This document shows positions 60,226-64,000 of a stretch of DNA of 64,000 nucleotides, piece after piece. The stretch covers positions 1 to 64,000 of the forward strand of contig CAAGCF010000040.1 of NCBI GenBank assembly GCA_900768265.1, read 5' to 3'. The position numbers and the translations under genes are program-made. This DNA comes from an uncultured Collinsella sp. (lineage in GTDB: Bacteria; Actinomycetota; Coriobacteriia; Coriobacteriales; Coriobacteriaceae). The notes below the pieces were generated by a model, which was not told the origin of the DNA, searched no databases, and saw only the letters and a program-made list of their open reading frames with translations. The first letter of the stretch is position 1; every line of letters starts with the position of its first letter.

Positions 60226-61965
60226 ATGGCGAAAGATAGCGCTCACGAGTTCTCAGACGCCGAGATTCGGGCGTTCGAGCGCGAGGTGGCGGGAGTGTAC
60301 GGCGAGGCGAGCAAGACGGCCTACGCCAACCTCAAGCGCTATCTGGCGCAGTTCGAGGCCGACGACGAGAAGATGCGCGAGCGTCTCGGGGCCGGCGAGA
60401 TCACCAAGGCGCAATACAGGTCTTGGCGAAGCGGGAAGATCGCGGCGGGCAGGCGCTATCGAATCGTGCTCAAGCAGTGCGCCGAGGCAATGACGCACGC
60501 GAACGTCGTCGCGGCCGCCGCCATCGAGGGCAGGCTGCCCGAGGTCTACGCCGAGAACTACAACTACGGCACGTGGCAGGTCGAGAGCGCCGTGGGCGTT
60601 GACACGGCCTACGCACTGCAGGACGCCTCGACCGTTCAGAGGCTGCTCACCGATCACGACAGCTACCTGCCAAAGCCGTCCGTCAACGTCGTCAAGGACG
60701 TGGCGTGGAACCGCCGGCTCATCGCCAACCAGATCACGCAGGGCGTGCTGCTCGGCGAGTCGATACCAAAGATAGCCAAGCGCATGCAGGACGTGACGGG
60801 GGCGAACCGCGCGGCGGCGGTGCGTCTGGCGCGCACCTCGACGACGGCGGCGGAGAACGCCGGGCGCGTCGACAGCTACAAGAGGGCCAAGGGGCTCGGT
60901 ATCAAGGTGCAGCAGGAATGGGCGGCGACGCTCGACCTGCGCACGCGTTCGAGCCACAGGGAGATTGACCGCGAGAAGGTCGAGGTCGGCGAGAAGTTCA
61001 GCAACGGGTGCCGCTACCCGGGCGACCCCGAGGCGCCGTATGCCCAGACCGCGAACTGCCGGTGCACGCTGGTGGCGTGCTGCGACGGACTCGACGTGCT
61101 CGACGGCGAGCGTTTCAGCCGCCTGCCCGAGGGCATGACCTACGAGGAATGGAAGGCTGGCAAGCCCGCCGTCAACGGCACCAAGCCCGCGAACCGCACC
61201 ATCTCCGAGTTCATGGAAATGCCCGGAACCAAGCGCAAGCTGGATGCGGCAGGCGTGTCCAAGACCGAGGCGCGAAAGCGGCTCTCGCGGCAGCTCGAGG
61301 ACTACGGCATACCGTCCGGCTCGTTCCGCAAGATGAGCGCCGGCGACCAGCAGAAGGTGTTGGACACGGCGCTTGCGCCCGGTTCGACGCCCATTGTCAA
61401 CGGGCGGCGCGTTTTCAAGGAGATCAAGGGCGAGCATTCCGCAGGCTCCGACCTTGCCAAGGTCAACCCGAACTTTAAAACAAAGAAGGACAAAGACGGC
61501 AGGTACTCGTACAACTGCCAAAGGTGCGTTCCGGCGTATGAGGCGAGACGGCGCGGGCTCGACGTCGTTGCGAAGCCGGTTAAGATGAACAAGTGGGGGA
61601 AAATATCGGCATATGACCCCTTCGCGCGCGCCGAGTCGTACAAAAGGGTGTTTCCGGGGGCCACTTGGAAACGTGGTGGCGATAAGCCGGAGAAAGAAAT
61701 AACGTCATTCCTCCTTGCGGTAAACGGGGACGCGAGGGCCGAGGTCTCCGTTTCCTGGGACCACGCGCTTTGCGGCAAGAGCGGACGACACGTTTTCGTT
61801 GCGGAAAAGACGGGAAACGCTATCAAGTTCATAGACCCACAGAGCGGTGATGAGGACGTGAGCTGGTATTTTGGTATAATCAAGGCCGAGGAGACGGAGT
61901 TCGCGCGAGTTGACGATGCCGAGTTTGGCGACCTTATTGACGAGTGCCTGACGACAAGAGGTTGA
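60226..61965 (+). CDS. MuF minor head protein with C-terminal papain-fold toxin domain
   Basis: 579 aa from the ATG at 60226, with GGAGG seven bases upstream. Residues 1-200 are helical head-morphogenesis sequence; the MuF core (about 205-290) has WAATLDLRTRSSHREIDREKVEVGEKF and TANCRCTLVACC. After a linker, residues about 405-579 form a Tox-PL-like papain-fold domain with Cys431 and Cys434 (YNCQRCVPAYEARRRG), His522 (GRHVFVAEK) and Asp537 (KFIDPQSG), the Cys-His-Asp triad pattern. MuF proteins fused to variable toxins are a known phage polymorphic toxin class. The toxin part is visibly richer in A/T than the rest, a sign of module exchange. Its target is unknown. Confidence 0.85.
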   Translation: MAKDSAHEFSDAEIRAFEREVAGVYGEASKTAYANLKRYLAQFEADDEKMRERLGAGEITKAQYRSWRSGKIAAGRRYRIVLKQCAEAMTHANVVAAAAIEGRLPEVYAENYNYGTWQVESAVGVDTAYALQDASTVQRLLTDHDSYLPKPSVNVVKDVAWNRRLIANQITQGVLLGESIPKIAKRMQDVTGANRAAAVRLARTSTTAAENAGRVDSYKRAKGLGIKVQQEWAATLDLRTRSSHREIDREKVEVGEKFSNGCRYPGDPEAPYAQTANCRCTLVACCDGLDVLDGERFSRLPEGMTYEEWKAGKPAVNGTKPANRTISEFMEMPGTKRKLDAAGVSKTEARKRLSRQLEDYGIPSGSFRKMSAGDQQKVLDTALAPGSTPIVNGRRVFKEIKGEHSAGSDLAKVNPNFKTKKDKDGRYSYNCQRCVPAYEARRRGLDVVAKPVKMNKWGKISAYDPFARAESYKRVFPGATWKRGGDKPEKEITSFLLAVNGDARAEVSVSWDHALCGKSGRHVFVAEKTGNAIKFIDPQSGDEDVSWYFGIIKAEETEFARVDDAEFGDLIDECLTTRG

Positions 61966-61966
61966 T

Positions 61967-62233
61967 ATGCTCACATTGGAAGAGGCCATAAAGCCGATTC
62001 TGGAAGAGGAGGCCGTAGACGGATACGGCCCAGTGTGCGCATACGAGGGCAAATATCATTGGTTCGTCGGTTTCGGCTTCGATGGAAAGATGACCCCGGG
62101 CGACACTCCTTATGCCATCGACAAGGAAACGGGCAGGATTGACTTCTTTCCGATTCCATTTTTCCTCAGAGGCGAGAGTCCATCGGCTATCGAGCTTGAG
62201 ATGGACAAGGCCCACGAGGTAAAAGTCCAATAG
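61967..62233 (+). CDS. Probable immunity protein for the MuF papain-fold toxin
   Basis: 88 aa, starting one base after the toxin stop. Small, acidic, soluble; TLEEAIKPILEEE at the start and YAIDKETGRIDFFPIP later resemble the Imm35/YrhB-type immunity fold, which accompanies papain-fold toxins. Low GC like the toxin domain. A terminator follows at once. Family name is a tentative match from memory; the immunity role is inferred from position and size. Confidence 0.7.
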   Translation: MLTLEEAIKPILEEEAVDGYGPVCAYEGKYHWFVGFGFDGKMTPGDTPYAIDKETGRIDFFPIPFFLRGESPSAIELEMDKAHEVKVQ

Positions 62234-62243
62234 ATCACAGCAG

Positions 62244-62267
62244 GCCCCGCCACGGCGGGGCTTTTTT
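62244..62267 (+). terminator. Terminator after the immunity gene
   Basis: GCCCCGCC-AC-GGCGGGGC followed by six T. Together with 60150-60181 it brackets the toxin-immunity pair as one unit. Confidence 0.9.
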
Positions 62268-62318
62268 CATGCCGCGTGACCGTGCCGCGACACTGCCCGC
62301 AGAGAGATTGGGGCAGGC

Positions 62319-62540
62319 ATGAAAGAGCTATTCACTTGTGCGAACTGCGGCGACTGCGCCGTAAAGCTGGGTTTCGGCTTTACGTTCCCGGATACCTACA
62401 TCTGCACGCGGCGCGGCGACGAGGTTGAGCCCGACGACGGCTGCACGCTCGGGTGCGCCGGCGTGCCGATGCAGGCCATCGAGGCCATCGAGGCGGACGT
62501 CGACGGTCGCGTTGGCTACGGCTGCGAGGTGCTCGACTGA
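62319..62540 (+). CDS. Small Cys-rich phage protein
   Basis: 73 aa. It has CANCGDCAVKLGFGF, CTRRGDEV and GCTLGCAG, several Cys that could bind a metal, and an acidic C-terminus. GGGGCAGGC precedes the ATG, a weak ribosome site. The stop overlaps the next start by one base. Function unknown. Confidence 0.6.
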   Translation: MKELFTCANCGDCAVKLGFGFTFPDTYICTRRGDEVEPDDGCTLGCAGVPMQAIEAIEADVDGRVGYGCEVLD

Positions 62541-62962
62541 TGGCTTACGGGCTCGTCGGCGGCGTCGGCGACCACGGGCGGCACGGCACCCTCATCACCG
62601 AGGAGATCGTAAACGCCGCGAAGCTGGATACCGCCGAGTGCATCGAGATACGGCAGAACAACATCGAGCAGGTCGAGAAGGCCCTCTTGCGCGCCTACAA
62701 GACGGGCCTGGAGGAGATAGGCCTCGTCGCGGAGGGCTACGCCAAGGCGACGTGTCCGGTCGATACGGGCAGGTTGCGCAACTCCGTCACGCACCTACTC
62801 AAAGGCTACGACTGCTTCATCGGGACCAACGTCGAGTACGCGCCGTACGTCGAGGAGGGGACTTCCCGCATGAAGGGCAAGCACTTCCTGCGCAAGGCGG
62901 CAACGGGTCACGGCGATACGTACCGGGCGATTCTCGAGAAGCACCTGAGGGGTGGCGCGTAG
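62540..62962 (+). CDS. HK97 gp10-like head-tail protein
   Basis: 140 aa. EEIGLVAEGYAKATCPVDTGRLRNSVTHLL followed by YAPYVEEGTSRMKGKHFLRKAATGH is the typical gp10/HK97 family pattern (PVDTGxLRxS, YAxxvExGT, PFLxPA-like end). It helps in head completion or tail assembly. It usually lies after the capsid gene; here it precedes scaffold and capsid genes. Confidence 0.8.
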   Translation: MAYGLVGGVGDHGRHGTLITEEIVNAAKLDTAECIEIRQNNIEQVEKALLRAYKTGLEEIGLVAEGYAKATCPVDTGRLRNSVTHLLKGYDCFIGTNVEYAPYVEEGTSRMKGKHFLRKAATGHGDTYRAILEKHLRGGA

Positions 62963-63071
62963 GGCCGCGTTACTCCGCTTGGATACTCACCCTTGCCGCG
63001 AGGTATTGCGGCGCGGGCCCTGCCGAGGCAACAGGCTGGGACCCGCCCATTCCGAAGCAAGGGAGATTCTG

Positions 63072-63635
63072 TTGGCACTCACGCGAAAGATGCTCAAGGC
63101 AATGGGCATCGAGGACGAGAAGATCGACCAGATCATCGAGGAGCACGCCGAGAGCGTGGACGCGCTCAAGGCGCAGCGCGACGAGCTCAAGGAGGCCGCG
63201 GGCAAGGCGGACGGCTACAAGAAGGAGCTGGACGCGCTCAAGGCCAAGGGCGAGGGCGCGGGCGAGTACGAGGAAAAGTACAAGGCCGCCGTCAAGAACC
63301 TAGAGGACTACAAGGCCAAGGTCGAGGGCGAGAAAGCCGCAGCCGAGAAGCGCGGCCTGTACCGAGAGCTGCTCAAGTCGGCGGGCGTCGACCCCAAGCG
63401 CATCGAGACCGTTCTCAAGGTCTCCGACCTCGAGAACGTGACCGTCAAGGACGGCGCTATCGAGGGTGCGGACAAGCTCACCGAGGGCATCAAGGCCGAC
63501 TGGGCCGACTTCATCGCAACCACAACCGTCAAGGGCGCCGACGTGGCCCACGCCCCCAAGGGCGAGGGCGGCAAGGACATCAACGAAATGAGCACCGCCG
63601 AGTACATGAAGTACAAGGCGGAGCAGAGAGGCTAA
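63072..63635 (+). CDS. Phage scaffolding protein
   Basis: 187 aa from a TTG preceded by GGGAGA. It is mainly a coiled coil (ALKAQRDELKEAAGKADGYKKELDALKAKGEGAGEYEEKYKAAVKNLEDYKAKVEGEKAAAEK) with a C-terminal segment ending KDINEMSTAEYMKYKAEQRG, typical of scaffolds upstream of capsid genes. It guides capsid assembly and is removed later. The 110 bases before it have no ORF. Confidence 0.85.
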   Translation: MALTRKMLKAMGIEDEKIDQIIEEHAESVDALKAQRDELKEAAGKADGYKKELDALKAKGEGAGEYEEKYKAAVKNLEDYKAKVEGEKAAAEKRGLYRELLKSAGVDPKRIETVLKVSDLENVTVKDGAIEGADKLTEGIKADWADFIATTTVKGADVAHAPKGEGGKDINEMSTAEYMKYKAEQRG

Positions 63636-63644
63636 GGGGTTTCT

Positions 63645-64000
63645 ATGTCGAACACCATCCTTACACCCAACATCATCGCCAACGAGGCGCTGGACGTTCT
63701 GCGCACCAACGCCGTCATGGCCAACCTCGTCCACCGCGACTACTCCTCCGAGTTCGTCGCCGGCGTGGGCGACACCATCACCGTCCGCAAGCCCGCTACC
63801 TTCGAGGCCAAGGAGTTTACTACCGAGGTCGAGGTGCAGGACGCCACGGAGGGCAAGGTCCCCGTCAAGATGGACAAGCTGCTCGACGTGACGTTCGCCG
63901 TCACGTCCAAGGAGCTGACGATGGGCATCGTCGACTTCTCCGCGCAGTTCCTCGTCCCCGCGATGCAGGCCTTCGCCGACAAGATCGACGGCTACCTGCT
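63645..64000 (+). CDS. Major capsid protein, 5' part (P22 coat-like)
   Basis: 118 codons visible to the window end. It starts SNTILTPNIIANEALDVLRTNAVMANLVHRDYSSEFVAGVGDTITVRKPATFEAKEF, which matches the P22 gp5-like coat family N-terminus. It begins nine bases after the scaffold stop. The remainder is outside the window. Confidence 0.88.
   Translation, partial: MSNTILTPNIIANEALDVLRTNAVMANLVHRDYSSEFVAGVGDTITVRKPATFEAKEFTTEVEVQDATEGKVPVKMDKLLDVTFAVTSKELTMGIVDFSAQFLVPAMQAFADKIDGYL

Larger units (their letters stand above)
38644..64000. mobile_element. Temperate phage (prophage), right end outside the window
   Basis: From an integrase at its left end through repressor, early recombination/replication genes, terminase, portal and capsid genes, this is an organised temperate phage genome. 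The left attachment site should lie between about 38640 and 38711, between the host terminator and the integrase stop. I could not define attL because attR is not in the window, and no tRNA gene is seen at the border. Capsid and portal types (P22-like coat, MuF protein) are compatible with a tailed phage; tail type is not decidable here because tail genes are beyond 64000. Confidence 0.9.

Overview
This is a high-GC Gram-positive chromosome segment whose gene content fits Coriobacteriia (Collinsella-like gut Actinomycetota). The signs are an arginine deiminase pathway end, an actinobacterial-type cell-division cluster with sepF and divIVA but no ftsA, and long intergenic hairpins. The genus is inferred from gene content and style, not from a search.

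Host part (1 to about 38640). The order is: arginine catabolism (end of arcA, ornithine carbamoyltransferase, YfcC-type antiporter); a DUF1846 protein; a winged-helix regulator; pyrG; xerD; then a division and cell wall (dcw) cluster mraZ-rsmH-ftsL-ftsI-murF-mraY-murD-ftsW-murG-murC-murB-ftsQ-ftsZ, with murE absent. Next come pgeF and a phosphate block pstS-pstC-pstA-pstB-phoU, then yggS-sepF-yggT-divIVA, which returns to division. A nitroreductase and a second phosphate system (PiT permease plus DUF47 partner) lie on the minus strand. The host part ends with a small unknown gene, a BI-1 family membrane protein, a PARG-like macrodomain protein and an SGNH hydrolase. Several intergenic gaps hold perfect or near-perfect inverted repeats with 10 to 25 bp arms and 22 to 27 nt loops.

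Prophage part (about 38644 to beyond 64000). On the minus strand are a tyrosine integrase, a two-gene accessory cassette (putative BECR-like nuclease plus DUF3800) and a LexA/CI-type repressor. A divergent operator/promoter region opens the rightward genes: Cro-like protein, SPFH protein, RusA, Bet/RecT, DUF1351, mIHF-like protein, SSB, and a replication protein whose gene contains four 22-bp iterons. Small accessory genes and a ParB-methyltransferase fusion follow. Then come a 68-bp palindrome, terS, terL, portal, a coiled-coil fibre protein, a diversity-generating retroelement (DGR), a MuF protein with a C-terminal papain-fold toxin and its likely immunity gene, a gp10-like protein, scaffold and the start of the major capsid protein. 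The right end of the prophage is outside the window.

Main discoveries. (1) A DGR: a 112-bp variable repeat (VR) at the 3' end of the receptor-type gene aligns without gaps to a template repeat (TR) 213 bp downstream. All 15 differences fall on template adenines and none on the other 93 positions. The adjacent reverse transcriptase has an intact YADD motif, but its C-terminal part is in another frame and appears shortened. (2) A phage MuF polymorphic toxin/immunity pair. (3) A candidate phage origin of four 22-bp iterons inside the replication gene. (4) A repressor whose Ser/Lys protease dyad reads Cys/Arg. (5) A promoter upstream of mraZ with a palindrome filling its spacer and a matching one downstream.
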